A stretch of DNA of 64,000 nt from Glutamicibacter ardleyensis (lineage in GTDB: Bacteria; Actinomycetota; Actinomycetes; Actinomycetales; Micrococcaceae). Positions 25,228 through 37,486 of the stretch are shown here, piece after piece (the stretch's first letter is position 1; every line of letters starts with the position of its first letter). The notes under the pieces are model-generated. The model searched no databases, was not told the origin of the DNA, and worked only from the letters and a program-made list of their open reading frames with translations. Where the stretch lies: the NCBI RefSeq assembly GCF_014644555.1, contig NZ_BMKX01000002.1, positions 310,001-374,000 of the forward strand. The letters run 5' to 3'. The translations under genes were made by a program, and so were the position numbers.

Positions 25228-26838
25228 TTACAGCGGGATATTGCCATGCTTCTTCGGAGGCAAGGTGGCATGCTTTTCACGCAGTGCGCGCAATCCGCGG
25301 ACTAGCTGTAGACGGGTCTCGCTCGGCGCAATGACCGCGTCAATGTAGCCCAACTCTGCAGCCTGATAAGGATTAAGAAGCTCTGCCTCATAATCTTCAA
25401 TGATCTGCTTGCGGCGCGCCTCGACGTCTCCGCCCTCGGCTTCCACTGCGGCCAGATCACGACGGTAAAGAATGTTGACCGCACCCTGTGCGCCCATCAC
25501 GCCAATCTGCGCGGTAGGCCATGCCAAGTTCAGGTCCGCTCCAAGCTTCTTGGAACCCATCACGATATACGCGCCACCGTAAGCCTTGCGGGTGATTACG
25601 GTTAGCTTGGGCACGGTGGCTTCTGCATAGGCATAGAGCAGCTTCGCTCCGCGGCGGATAATTCCCTGGAATTCTTGGTCCTTGCCAGGCAGGAAGCCCG
25701 GCACGTCCACGAAGGTGAGCAGTGGGACGTTAAAAGCGTCGCAGTTGCGTACGAAGCGTGCGGCCTTCTCAGAGGCGGCGATATCCAAGGTGCCAGCAAA
25801 CTGCATCGGCTGGTTAGCCACAATGCCTACCGTGCGGCCTTCGACGCGCGCATAACCAATCATCACGTTCGGTGCGTAGAGTGACTGCATCTCAAAGAAG
25901 TGCTCGTCGTCAACTACGGATTCAATAACCTTGCGCATGTCATATGGCTGGTTTGCCGAATCGGGGATCAGCGCATCTAGGGAGAGATCATCTTCATTGA
26001 TTTCTAGATCTTCATCAAATTCCGCGGTCAATCCGTCGGCGAGGTTTGAGGATGGGAGGAAGCCCAGCAGTTCCTTGCAGAACTCCACCGCGTCTTCCTC
26101 ATCGGTGGCTAGGTACGTGGAGGTGCCGGTGTTGGCGTTGTGCTGGCGTGCACCACCCAAGGACTCCATGTCGATCTCTTCGCCGGTGACCGTCTTGATG
26201 ACATCTGGACCGGTGATGAACATGTGGCTGGTCTTGTCGACCATGATGACGTAGTCGGTGAGCGCGGGGGAGTAGGCGGCCCCTCCGGCGCTAGGACCCA
26301 TGATCAAAGAAATCTGTGGCACAACACCTGAGGCATGAACGTTATTGCGGAAGATGTCGGCAAACATCGCCAGCGAGGCGACGCCCTCTTGGATGCGTGC
26401 TCCGCCGCCGTCGAGGATACCTACGATAGGGCAACCATTGCGCAGGGCGAATTCCTGAACCTTGACGATTTTTTCGCCGTTAACCTGGGAAAGTGAGCCA
26501 CCGTATACGGTGAAATCTTGTGAGTAGACGGCGACCAATCGGCCGTCTACTGTGCCATAACCGGAGACCAGTCCGTCACCCAGTGGTTTCTTCTTCTCCA
26601 TGCCGAAAGCAGTGGAACGGTGTGTCGCCAGGGCATCAAATTCGACGAAGGAATCTTCATCCATCAGCATGTTAATGCGTTCGCGGGCGGTGTGCTTGCC
26701 GCGTGCGTGCTGCTTTTCGATGGCTACCTCGCCCGAAGGTGCCTGCGCCAAGTTCTGGCGGCGGCGGAATTCGGCAAGCTTGCCAGCGGTGGTGGACAGA
26801 TCGGTCACTTCGTCCGTCTCGGTGTGGCCCTGCGTCAT
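25228..26838 (-). CDS. Acyl-CoA carboxylase beta subunit (carboxyltransferase)
   Basis: Transfers the carboxyl group from biotin to acetyl- or propionyl-CoA. The 536-residue protein has the two crotonase-like halves of the PccB/AccD family: oxyanion glycines in [12 protein letters not shown] and [15 protein letters not shown] in the N-half, and [23 protein letters not shown] and [17 protein letters not shown] in the C-half. The frame is open to 26895, but ATG 26838 (MTQGHTE) follows GGGAGCCGAAGG and removes an unlikely hydrophobic tail. It is in an operon with the epsilon subunit; the alpha subunit is at 12.3-14.1 kb. Confidence 0.95.
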   Translation of the reverse strand: MTQGHTETDEVTDLSTTAGKLAEFRRRQNLAQAPSGEVAIEKQHARGKHTARERINMLMDEDSFVEFDALATHRSTAFGMEKKKPLGDGLVSGYGTVDGRLVAVYSQDFTVYGGSLSQVNGEKIVKVQEFALRNGCPIVGILDGGGARIQEGVASLAMFADIFRNNVHASGVVPQISLIMGPSAGGAAYSPALTDYVIMVDKTSHMFITGPDVIKTVTGEEIDMESLGGARQHNANTGTSTYLATDEEDAVEFCKELLGFLPSSNLADGLTAEFDEDLEINEDDLSLDALIPDSANQPYDMRKVIESVVDDEHFFEMQSLYAPNVMIGYARVEGRTVGIVANQPMQFAGTLDIAASEKAARFVRNCDAFNVPLLTFVDVPGFLPGKDQEFQGIIRRGAKLLYAYAEATVPKLTVITRKAYGGAYIVMGSKKLGADLNLAWPTAQIGVMGAQGAVNILYRRDLAAVEAEGGDVEARRKQIIEDYEAELLNPYQAAELGYIDAVIAPSETRLQLVRGLRALREKHATLPPKKHGNIPL

Positions 26839-26982
26839 ACCTTCGGCTCCCTCGGGTTCTGCTGATGTGTAGGAATGGCACAAGAAAAATGCCAACTAAG
26901 TCAGTCTAACCGGGTTATTTGCGGTTTTTGTTGTAGGAAACTCACAAAACGCCCGTGGTGTGAACATGAAGCACACCAGAAT

Positions 26983-27002
26983 AAGTTACTCATGAGTAGC
27001 TT
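26983..27002. promoter_or_regulatory. 20-base palindrome in the divergent carboxylase-SDR region
   Basis: Perfect core TACTCATGAGTA (26987-26998), extending to AAG-N-core-N-CTT with one mismatched pair. It lies in the -35 zone of the SDR gene and upstream of the carboxylase beta gene. The shape is that of a TetR-type operator. Confidence 0.5.
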
Positions 27003-27032
27003 AGCGCGGGAACATCGCGTAACCTAGGTCAC

Positions 27033-27890
27033 ATGACTAATGAATCGCGTAGTGAGATCGCCCCAGAAATAACTCGGCTCAAGGGCCGCACCGTGTTGAT
27101 GAGCGGAGGTAGCCGCGGCATCGGACTGGCCATCGCGCTCGCCGCAGCTAAGGCCGGAGCCAACGTAGTCTTGCTGTCCAAAACCGATAAGCCACACCCC
27201 AGCTTGGAAGGCACCATTCACACGGCCGTCGAGCAGATTAATGCGGCCGGCGGGCACGGCTTGGCGGTTGCCGGCGACGTGCGTGAAGACGCGGACGTAC
27301 AGCGCGCGGTGGATGCGGCGGTCGAAAAATTCGGCGGCATCGACATCGTCATCAACAACGCTTCGGCTATCAACCTGACAAAAACCGATGATCTGGACAT
27401 GAAGCGCTACGACCTGATGCAAGACATCAACGTGCGGGGGACGTTCCTGTTATCAAAAACAGCGTTGCGATACCTGCGTAAATCCTCACACGCGCATATT
27501 CTGACCCTCTCACCACCGCTGAATCTAGATCCACATTGGGCGGGACTTCACCTGGGCTACACCATGGCCAAATATGGAATGTCACTGACCACGTTGGGAC
27601 TAGCCGAAGAACTCAAAAACGAGGGAATTGCGGTGAATTCGCTGTGGCCGGCAACGTTGATTGATACCGCCGCCATTCGAGCTATGCCCGGTGGGATGAA
27701 GATGATCCAAGCCGCTCGCACCACCGATATCGTGGCGGACGCCGCGGTGTGCATTCTTGCCAGTGAGCCACAAGGAGTTAGTGGGAATTTCTTCACCGAC
27801 GTGCAGGTGCTCGAAAGGTGCGGAATCAGCGACCTGGAGAAGTATGCGGTAAATCCGCAGGCTGAACTCATCGAGGACATCTTCCTCTAA
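27033..27890 (+). CDS. Short-chain dehydrogenase/reductase, HSDL2-like
   Basis: A 285-residue NAD(P)-dependent oxidoreductase. Cofactor motif SGGSRGIGLAIA, the NNAS motif (VINNASAINL), and catalytic Tyr and Lys in YTMAKYGMS are present; the usual catalytic Ser falls in LTLSPPLNL. The SPPLNL and GYTMAKYGMSL pattern and length are those of the HSDL2-like SDR group, whose substrates are unclear (fatty-acid or sterol derivatives are suspected). No Shine-Dalgarno sequence; TAACCT lies seven bases before the ATG. It is divergent from the acyl-CoA carboxylase operon and 40 bases before birA. Confidence 0.9.
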   Translation: MTNESRSEIAPEITRLKGRTVLMSGGSRGIGLAIALAAAKAGANVVLLSKTDKPHPSLEGTIHTAVEQINAAGGHGLAVAGDVREDADVQRAVDAAVEKFGGIDIVINNASAINLTKTDDLDMKRYDLMQDINVRGTFLLSKTALRYLRKSSHAHILTLSPPLNLDPHWAGLHLGYTMAKYGMSLTTLGLAEELKNEGIAVNSLWPATLIDTAAIRAMPGGMKMIQAARTTDIVADAAVCILASEPQGVSGNFFTDVQVLERCGISDLEKYAVNPQAELIEDIFL

Positions 27891-27930
27891 AAACAGGTTC
27901 CCCACGGAAGAGATGTCATAGGGTTAAAGG

Positions 27931-28797
27931 ATGAACCCTGAAACCTCGGCGGCACGGGCAGCGCTGGACTCAGCCCCCTTAGAAGAGCTGGCCGCGCAAC
28001 TGCGGCTGGGCTTCATCAAGGTAGTGACCAGCTCTGGCTCCACCAACACCGAACTTGCCCAACTTGCAAGCGACGGACTAGCTAGCCACCTGAGCGTGTA
28101 CTTCAGCGAGCACCAGCAACAGGGCAAGGGGCGTTTGGGGCGCGAATGGGTGACACCGGCCGGGTCTGCGATCACCGTGAGCATTTTGGCCTCACCGGGC
28201 ACTGCGATGGAGCCTCAGTCGTTGAGCTGGTACACGATGCTGGCGGCGCTGGCTTGGTCTCACGCAGTCCAAGAGCTAGTTCCAGTTAATGCGCGGATCA
28301 AATGGCCCAATGACTTACTTGCAGGTGACCGGAAAATCTGCGGGATTTTGGCCCAAATGGTGCAAACTCCCCAAGGCTTTGCCGTGGTGGTGGGCACCGG
28401 TATGAACGTAGACCAAGAGCCAGCTGAGTTACCTGTAGAAACAGCGACCTCGCTTCGCCTAGCCGGCGGTCACCGGGTGGATCGCTCGGCATTGCTTGCC
28501 GAATACCTGCGTCAGTTTGTTGCCCTCGACGCAGCATTCCGAGCGGTAGGCGGGCAAAGTGACGTGGCCATGGAGCCCTTTGGGAACCACTCACTGCGCG
28601 AACTGGTGGCGGAACGACTGGCGACCTTAGGCCAAGAAGTACGTGTGGAATTCCCCGATGGATCAACTCTGTTGGGTAAGGCAGTGCAACTGGCTGAGGA
28701 TGGCGCACTTGTCGTGCAAGACGCTACGGGCCAAAGCCACCGGATTCTGGCCGGCGACGTACACCATGTGCGGCGCGCCGACGGTAAATACGCTTAA
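27931..28797 (+). CDS. birA: Biotin--[acetyl-CoA carboxylase] ligase
   Basis: Attaches biotin to the BCCP lysine of acyl-CoA carboxylases using ATP. The 288-residue protein has the class I catalytic core: SSGSTNTELAQL, the adenylate loop QQGKGRLGREW, the KWPNDLL motif with the catalytic region, KICGIL, and VVGTGMNV, followed by a small C-terminal SH3-like domain. There is no N-terminal helix-turn-helix, so it is not a repressor. TAGGGT stands six bases upstream of the ATG (leaderless pattern). It lies near the carboxylase beta-epsilon operon. Confidence 0.95.
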   Translation: MNPETSAARAALDSAPLEELAAQLRLGFIKVVTSSGSTNTELAQLASDGLASHLSVYFSEHQQQGKGRLGREWVTPAGSAITVSILASPGTAMEPQSLSWYTMLAALAWSHAVQELVPVNARIKWPNDLLAGDRKICGILAQMVQTPQGFAVVVGTGMNVDQEPAELPVETATSLRLAGGHRVDRSALLAEYLRQFVALDAAFRAVGGQSDVAMEPFGNHSLRELVAERLATLGQEVRVEFPDGSTLLGKAVQLAEDGALVVQDATGQSHRILAGDVHHVRRADGKYA

Positions 28798-28883
28798 CGA
28801 GCCAAGCGCAGAGTACGCGGACTAGTATTAGATGAGGTGACTGTTCGGAAGAACTTACGGTAGGAGGGGCGAGGAACTCGACG

Positions 28884-29435
28884 ATGAAGGTGCCGTTACA
28901 TGACAGGGAGCGCGTGGTCATCAAGACCCGAGAACATTCCCGAGTGTTACGCCAGCCTTTTGCCGTCTTTTTATTCCTCACCGCTGGGTGCGCGTTTCTA
29001 CTCGGTTATCTCTCCCGTGAAGACCTTTCTGATTGGCTCACGAACGAATCCGAGCTCTGGATGATTTTATCCGCCGTACTGTGGTTCATACTTGTGCTGA
29101 TCTGGTGTGTTACACCGTGGGTTCGTTGGTTACGCACCTGCATCGTGTTGACCACCGAGCGGATCTTATTCCGGACTTCCTATGGTCGCTCGGACCTAGA
29201 ATCTATTGGTCTTTATTCCGTGCGTGATTTGATTGCGCACACCAAGCAACAGGCGGTAAGCACGAAACCCGGGACCTTAGACGTTGTATTAAGCCATGGA
29301 CATGTGCGTATCATGCATGTGCCCGCAGTATCCTATTTCCGCACCTTAGCCATCGAGACGATGAACAACGTGCACCAGCATCAGAGAACAAACGCCGCGG
29401 TAGATACATCGAACAGTGAGGGCATTGGACAATGA
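28884..29435 (+). CDS. Bacterial PH-domain membrane protein
   Basis: A 183-residue protein with two transmembrane helices (about residues 26-44 and 57-78) followed by a bacterial PH (bPH2, YdbS-like) beta-rich domain with the pattern CIVLTTERILFRTS and DLESIGLYSVRDL. Such domains sit at the inner face of the membrane and usually act in multiprotein assemblies. GAGGAACTC is placed before the ATG. Its TGA overlaps the ATG of the adenylate cyclase gene, so the two are translationally coupled and probably act together. Confidence 0.85.
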   Translation: MKVPLHDRERVVIKTREHSRVLRQPFAVFLFLTAGCAFLLGYLSREDLSDWLTNESELWMILSAVLWFILVLIWCVTPWVRWLRTCIVLTTERILFRTSYGRSDLESIGLYSVRDLIAHTKQQAVSTKPGTLDVVLSHGHVRIMHVPAVSYFRTLAIETMNNVHQHQRTNAAVDTSNSEGIGQ

Positions 29436-30643
29436 GCACCGACAACTCCAATCCATCACGTCCAGACACCCCGCAGGCGGCTTCTGAGGCAGTCAAAGAA
29501 GCCCGCGAGCACACCCCTAATCCTGAGAACCCGGCGGAGCTAGACCCCATCGCCGAATTGGCCCAAGCCATGAAGAGTCCGCTCCAGGTTCCACATCATG
29601 CCTCGGACGCGGTCAAAAACCACATGGCCGATTTGGAGCACCGTCTCATTGGCGGGCAACGCGAGTTTAAACGTCGTGAGGTAGCCGCCGACGCCGGTGT
29701 TTCACTACTCTCGGCCCGCAAACTTTGGCGCGCCATGGGCTTTCCGGAGCTCGGCGACGACGAAGTCTTTTTCAGTGGACGAGACACCGAAGCCCTCAAG
29801 ACCATGGTTGACCTGGTGCGCGAAGGAAAACTCACCGACGAAACCGCCATCTCGCTGATGCGTTCGGTAGGGCAAATGACAGACCGCATGGTGGTCTGGC
29901 AGGTCGAGGCGATCGTCGAGGATATGGTCGCCAACCAGAATATGAGCGACCGACAAGCACGCCGGCAACTCTTGGAAAGTCTGCCTGATCTCATCGGTCC
30001 GTTGGAAGATTTGCTGGTTTACTCCTGGCGTCGCCAGCTCAACGCCGGAATTCACCGTCTTGCACTACGCGCCGAAGCCGGAGTGGCGGCCTATAACCAA
30101 GATTCGGGTGACGACGACGGAACTCCACTGCCGCTGGCCCGCGCGGTCGGCTTTGCCGACCTAGTTTCTTACACCTCCTTGTCGCGTCGGATGAACGAAC
30201 GCACCCTCGCCCAAATGGTGCAGCGCTTTGAATCTAAGAGCGCCGAAATCATTTCCGTTGGTGGCGGCCGACTCGTCAAAACCATTGGTGACGAAGTCTT
30301 ATTCGTGGCCGAAACTCCGCAGGCGGGAGCCCAAATCTCCTTGGCGCTTTCGCGTGAATTTGAAGCTGACGAACTGTTGCCGCGCACTCGTGTTGCGGTG
30401 GTCTGGGGACGTTTGCTCTCCCGGCTGGGAGATATTTACGGTCCCACGGTTAACTTGGCAGCTCGACTGACCTCGTTGGCGGAGCCCGGAATGGTACTAA
30501 CCGACGCGGTTACCGCGAACACGCTGAAACAAGACGCACGCTTTATCCTCACTGCTCAAGAAATAACCTCAGTGCGTGGTTTTGGTGAAATTCAACCCTA
30601 TGAACTCTCCGCTGGTGAGGGTGGCAGGCTGGTGCTGGACTAA
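29432..30643 (+). CDS. Class III adenylate cyclase with N-terminal regulatory domain (Rv1264-like)
   Basis: Makes cAMP from ATP. The 403-residue protein has a disordered N-terminus (about 50 residues), a helical regulatory domain resembling the pH-sensing autoinhibitory part of mycobacterial Rv1264, and a C-terminal cyclase domain from about residue 235. Seen there: metal-binding FADLVSYTSLSR, KTIGDEVLFVA (substrate Lys and second metal Asp), and GDIYGPTVNLAARLTS with the transition-state Asn and Arg. All canonical catalytic positions appear intact. It overlaps the PH-domain gene by four bases and abuts the PP2C gene (stop and ATG adjacent). Confidence 0.93.
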   Translation: MSTDNSNPSRPDTPQAASEAVKEAREHTPNPENPAELDPIAELAQAMKSPLQVPHHASDAVKNHMADLEHRLIGGQREFKRREVAADAGVSLLSARKLWRAMGFPELGDDEVFFSGRDTEALKTMVDLVREGKLTDETAISLMRSVGQMTDRMVVWQVEAIVEDMVANQNMSDRQARRQLLESLPDLIGPLEDLLVYSWRRQLNAGIHRLALRAEAGVAAYNQDSGDDDGTPLPLARAVGFADLVSYTSLSRRMNERTLAQMVQRFESKSAEIISVGGGRLVKTIGDEVLFVAETPQAGAQISLALSREFEADELLPRTRVAVVWGRLLSRLGDIYGPTVNLAARLTSLAEPGMVLTDAVTANTLKQDARFILTAQEITSVRGFGEIQPYELSAGEGGRLVLD

Positions 30644-33905
<3,262 letters not shown>

Positions 33906-34709
33906 GTGGAGAACAAAAAGATAGCGCATGACCCACTGGTACTTTTGGCACGTCGTGCTGCTGCTGCCGGTGCCCAGGTACTTTCCGGCCGTGATGAGGA
34001 AAAGTTTAATACGGATGAAAAGTCGGCTGCGGGGGACTGGGTTACCGATTTTGACCGCGCGGCGGAAGAAGCCATCCGTGCCACGATTTTCACCGCACGT
34101 CCTAACGACGAACTGACAGGTGAAGAATTCCCCAGTCAGAAGCCGGCTAATCCCAGCGGCTACCGCTGGAGTATTGACCCACTGGATGGCACGACAAACT
34201 TCGTGCGCAACATCGCGTATTACTGCTCCTCGGTAGGCGTATGCCAGAGACAAGATGATGGTACCGACTTATGGGTGGCAGCAGCTATCGTTGCACCCGC
34301 GCTGCAGGTCGAATACTTCGCCGGACGGGGGCAGGGAGCTTGGAAGCATGATCTACGTACCAAGAAGATCACCCAGCTCACCGGCCCGGTCGAGTCGGAT
34401 GCCAAATTGTTGGGTACCGGCTTTGGCTACGACGCAGAACGCCGTGAGTTCCAACTAAGCGTACTGACCGAACTGCTGCCAGATTTTGTCAATATTCGCC
34501 GGATTGGTTCGGCAGCCTTGGACTTGTGTTTGGTCGCCGAGGGGTCTTTGGACGCCTACGCGGAATTTGGAACTCAAGAATACGATTGGGCTGCCGGTGC
34601 CTTGATCGCTGAAGAAACTGGCACCCCGGTGGGACGACCGGTGGGATACCCCGGTTGGCAATATGCCGGACTGGTTGATACCAGCAAACTGGTTAGCCCT
34701 AAAGTGTAG
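33906..34709 (+). CDS. Inositol monophosphatase-family phosphatase
   Basis: A 267-residue Mg-dependent phosphatase. Metal-binding motif DPLDGTTNFVRN, the upstream Glu in LTGEEFPS and the second motif QEYDWAAGALIAEETG are intact. Family members hydrolyse inositol-1-phosphate, histidinol phosphate or adenosine bisphosphates; DPLDGTTNF with the surrounding sequence favours the inositol/histidinol group without deciding. GTG 33906 directly follows the ligA stop codon, so it is probably translated by coupling. A strong terminator follows. Confidence 0.92.
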   Translation: MENKKIAHDPLVLLARRAAAAGAQVLSGRDEEKFNTDEKSAAGDWVTDFDRAAEEAIRATIFTARPNDELTGEEFPSQKPANPSGYRWSIDPLDGTTNFVRNIAYYCSSVGVCQRQDDGTDLWVAAAIVAPALQVEYFAGRGQGAWKHDLRTKKITQLTGPVESDAKLLGTGFGYDAERREFQLSVLTELLPDFVNIRRIGSAALDLCLVAEGSLDAYAEFGTQEYDWAAGALIAEETGTPVGRPVGYPGWQYAGLVDTSKLVSPKV

Positions 34710-34711
34710 TT

Positions 34712-34772
34712 AAACACTTCTGGCTCGTACCTGCGCCCCTTCTCAAGGTAGCGGTACGAGCCAGAAGTGTTT
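34712..34772. terminator. Strong terminator between convergent genes
   Basis: Perfect 20-base arms (AAACACTTCTGG... / ...CCAGAAGTGTTT) around a 21-base loop, ending in a TTTTT run on the plus strand. It closes the ligA operon and may also serve the minus-strand PAP2-like gene. Confidence 0.95.
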
Positions 34773-34781
34773 TTGGAGCGG

Positions 34782-35309
34782 TTAGCTGAGCATTGCTATC
34801 CAACCGCTAAGGTAGCTCACGGCTATGCCAACAATGACGCCGCCGCAGACCTGCGAGGGGGTATGTTGTTGGCTACGAATGCGGGACCACGAGAGCACCG
34901 CGATAAACGCCAGGACGGGTGGGACCAATGCCAAACTCGTACAAAGTTGTAGCGCCACGTAGCAGCCGACCGCCATGTGCACAGAGACCTTCCACCACAG
35001 GTTAATCACTGCCACCATTAGCAGCCCGGCCAAGATGGAGAGTACTTCAACAAATATCCGCTGGCTCGCGCCCATCAGGCTAAGCAATAGGAGTCCGAGC
35101 CCAATCGATACCGCGGTGAGGGCGAATATTTTATGGCGTTGGCCGCGCCTGGTGACGTGTAAATCGGTCACTGTTCCGCGGTAGGTGGACCACAGCAGAT
35201 ACAGCCACGGAAGAACCATGGTGAAAGCTGTGGCAACGCATACTTCAACCCAGGAGACTTCGCTGTGCCGCAAGGGCGTAGAAAGCAACAGCAAGCTGGC
35301 TAAGATCAC
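34782..35309 (-). CDS. PAP2-like phosphatase-family membrane protein, start unresolved
   Basis: At least 175 residues with five to six hydrophobic helices. The late motifs WKVSVHMAVG and SRIRSQQHTPSQVCGG correspond to the C-terminal halves of the PAP2 signature (SxxxH and SRxxxxxH), so a lipid or isoprenoid phosphatase role is likely; the first KxxxxxxRP motif is not evident. The first usable start is GTG 35309, but the same frame stays open and protein-like for about 55 more codons up to a stop at 35477, including the basic stretch LDSRNDRIGK before helix 1. No ATG, GTG or TTG exists there, so the true start may be non-standard or lost by mutation. Confidence 0.7.
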   Translation of the reverse strand: MILASLLLLSTPLRHSEVSWVEVCVATAFTMVLPWLYLLWSTYRGTVTDLHVTRRGQRHKIFALTAVSIGLGLLLLSLMGASQRIFVEVLSILAGLLMVAVINLWWKVSVHMAVGCYVALQLCTSLALVPPVLAFIAVLSWSRIRSQQHTPSQVCGGVIVGIAVSYLSGWIAMLS

Positions 35310-35692
35310 TGGGGTGAAAATATGCGAGAGGAAAAGCGCAATTTTTCCGATACGGTCATTACGGGAATCGAGTCGCTGAATTTGAGCGGTAATGAGACGG
35401 TCCCTTGCTTGTTGGCTCTGTTGGCTCTGCCCTGCGAGTCTAAATGCGGGCGACCTTAAGCCTATAAGTAGCGTCTAAGAAACCGCGCCGTTGGGACACG
35501 CGAGGAAAATAATTACTTCCTGTCACGGCTGAATCCTAGCTATCAATTCTTTTTATACGTAGGATTGAATAAAGGAGTTATCAGGTCACAGTCGTGATCC
35601 TCGAAAGTAAAGTGTCTATTGCCTGCGACCGTTCCGAGATTCTGCGTCATGGACATTCAGACGGAGTGGCAGGCGCTGGAAAGGTAAAAATC

Positions 35693-36181
35693 TTGAAGAG
35701 CAGTCCGAAGAGAATTTATGCTTTAGCAGGTGCTATCACGCTGATGGTGCCTCTACTTTTAGCTACAGGTTGTTCCAAGGCCCAAGATCAGTGTTTACCT
35801 GAAGCCATGTCTCTTTCTGAAACGACGGCCCGGCCAGGAGCGACGATTACCGTCGCAGCGCCCGCTGCCAAGTGCGATCTGGGTTACGCAGAGGGCAAGG
35901 AATATACACTCCAGCTAATTTCGGAGTACTCCGAAAAAGATCCAATCAAGGCGCGAGAAATTCGTGTGAATACCGATGGTTCTTTCAGCGACGAAGTCCC
36001 GATCCCTGTGGAGTTCCCCCAAGGGGCAGCCATATTGCTAATTTCAGGTAGTCCATATGACGAGTGTGGGGACTTAGACTCCTGCGCCGCATACTCTCAC
36101 TCGTTCACAGTTACTGCCGACGAGGACGAGTCAGCACCGAGCGTCCTTGATCATCTAGATACTCTGTTGTTTGAGCCTTAA
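35693..36181 (+). CDS. Hypothetical lipoprotein
   Basis: A predicted secreted lipoprotein of 162 residues: a basic N-terminus (KSSPKR), hydrophobic stretch, and lipobox LLATGC. The mature part has four to six cysteines (CLPEAM, KCDLGY, ECGDLDSC), suggesting disulfides, and a beta-rich Ig-like composition (TTARPGATITVAAPAAKCDLG). No family recognised. TTG 35693 has GGAAAGG nine bases upstream; the frame is open to GTG 35594, which would place 33 residues before the signal peptide. It ends overlapping the convergent SRPBCC gene by four bases. Confidence 0.75.
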   Translation: MKSSPKRIYALAGAITLMVPLLLATGCSKAQDQCLPEAMSLSETTARPGATITVAAPAAKCDLGYAEGKEYTLQLISEYSEKDPIKAREIRVNTDGSFSDEVPIPVEFPQGAAILLISGSPYDECGDLDSCAAYSHSFTVTADEDESAPSVLDHLDTLLFEP

Positions 36182-36621
36182 TTTTCCAAAAGAAATTTAT
36201 TTCGCTGCCTGATCAGCTGAGGCATGTACCAGCCTAAAACTAACCTTTCGGCCACCCACCCAAGGGGGCCGAAAGGGGCCGCAAAACTGACCCGATCAAT
36301 CATCATTGTCTTGCCGTCTACGTCAAAGAATTCATGGACATGATGGAATGACTTAAACGGTCCACGCAACTGTTCATCAATGAACATGCGAGCTGGATCC
36401 ATAGCCGTGATTTTCGTGGTGAGCCGAAACGGTATCCCAAAATGTCGGGCCTTCCACGTGACCTGCTCACCGAATGAGATTAAGCCACTTTGCACTCCAG
36501 CGACAGCTTGTTCCTTTGTCTGAGACATTGAACCTAGGTGCGCGTCGATGCTCCGTGAACGGTCAAAAAGTTCGGTTCGACTCATCTGAGTGTGGGTGAC
36601 GCATTCGAAATAGACTGCCAT
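36178..36621 (-). CDS. SRPBCC-family protein
   Basis: A 147-residue protein of the START/SRPBCC (polyketide cyclase/dehydrase) type. Typical features: opening FECVTHTQMSRTELFDRSRSI, the central GEQVTWKARHFGIP segment, FKSFHHVHEFFDVDGKTMMIDRVSFAAPFG and the C-terminal long helix. Such proteins bind hydrophobic ligands; many are of unknown role. No signal peptide. Its 3' end overlaps the convergent lipoprotein gene; nagB lies 50 bases beyond its start in the same direction, so co-transcription with nagB is possible. Confidence 0.85.
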   Translation of the reverse strand: MAVYFECVTHTQMSRTELFDRSRSIDAHLGSMSQTKEQAVAGVQSGLISFGEQVTWKARHFGIPFRLTTKITAMDPARMFIDEQLRGPFKSFHHVHEFFDVDGKTMMIDRVSFAAPFGPLGWVAERLVLGWYMPQLIRQRNKFLLEN

Positions 36622-36670
36622 AGTTCTTAGTCTTGCACTCCCGGTAGGCCAATGACCGTATTGAATAGGC

Positions 36671-37486
36671 CTAGTGGACCCGCAGGTTCTCTAAGCTGAT
36701 GCCTTCCGCCGCATCATCGTAGTAGGCACGTTTCTTAAGACCGGCCGCGGCGGCTTCGTCGAGAACAACCACAGCGTCTTGGTGAAGTTGCAGAACCGAC
36801 CCCGGGCACGACGCGGACAGTGGCCCTTCGACGGCTAGCGCCACGGCTTCTGCTTTAGCTTCTCCCGTAGCCACGAGGACTAGACGTCCAGCTTCCAAAA
36901 CAGTACCCAGACCTTGGGTCACGCAATGGGTAGGAACGTGTTCGATGCCGTCGAAAAAGCGTGCATTGTCGATACGGGTTTGCGCGGCTAAACGCTTGAT
37001 ACGGGTACGGCTTCGTAAAGCGCTTCCCGGTTCGTTAAACCCCACGTGGCCGTTGCTACCAATGCCAAGAATCTGGACCTGTACGCCACCGGAAGCCTTG
37101 ATAGCCTGGTCATACGCATGTGCTGCGGCTTCGATTTCCTCGACAGAATCTGCCATTCCGCGAGGAGTGTGTAGACCGCTGACGGGCAAGCCAAAAGTGT
37201 TGCACACTTCGGTGATCAGAGTCTGACGGTAGGAGAGCTCATGGGTATCGGGGATGCCGATGTATTCGTCCAAGGCGAAGCCTTGCGCGTTGGAGAAATC
37301 TGCTCGTCCTTCGGCAACCGCCACACGTAACTCGCGATATAGGCCCAAGGGGGATGAGCCCGTAGCGACACCGAGTACGGGATTTTTTCCATGCCCGTGG
37401 TGTGCTAACCCAGCAAGGACGTTATCTGCTGCAATGCGAGCAACATGTTCCGCGGATGAACCAATGAGAACGCGCAAGTCGTTCAC
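36671..37486 (-). CDS. nagB: Glucosamine-6-phosphate deaminase
   Basis: Converts glucosamine-6-phosphate to fructose-6-phosphate and ammonia, feeding amino sugars from cell wall or chitin into glycolysis. The 271 residues match NagB: GVATGSSPLGLYREL, the catalytic-region LDEYIGIP, GIGSNGHVGFNEPGS and the C-terminal LQLHQDAVVVLDEAAA. The GTG start at 37486 has GGAGA unusually close upstream. No other nag genes are in view. Confidence 0.95.
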   Translation of the reverse strand: MNDLRVLIGSSAEHVARIAADNVLAGLAHHGHGKNPVLGVATGSSPLGLYRELRVAVAEGRADFSNAQGFALDEYIGIPDTHELSYRQTLITEVCNTFGLPVSGLHTPRGMADSVEEIEAAAHAYDQAIKASGGVQVQILGIGSNGHVGFNEPGSALRSRTRIKRLAAQTRIDNARFFDGIEHVPTHCVTQGLGTVLEAGRLVLVATGEAKAEAVALAVEGPLSASCPGSVLQLHQDAVVVLDEAAAAGLKKRAYYDDAAEGISLENLRVH

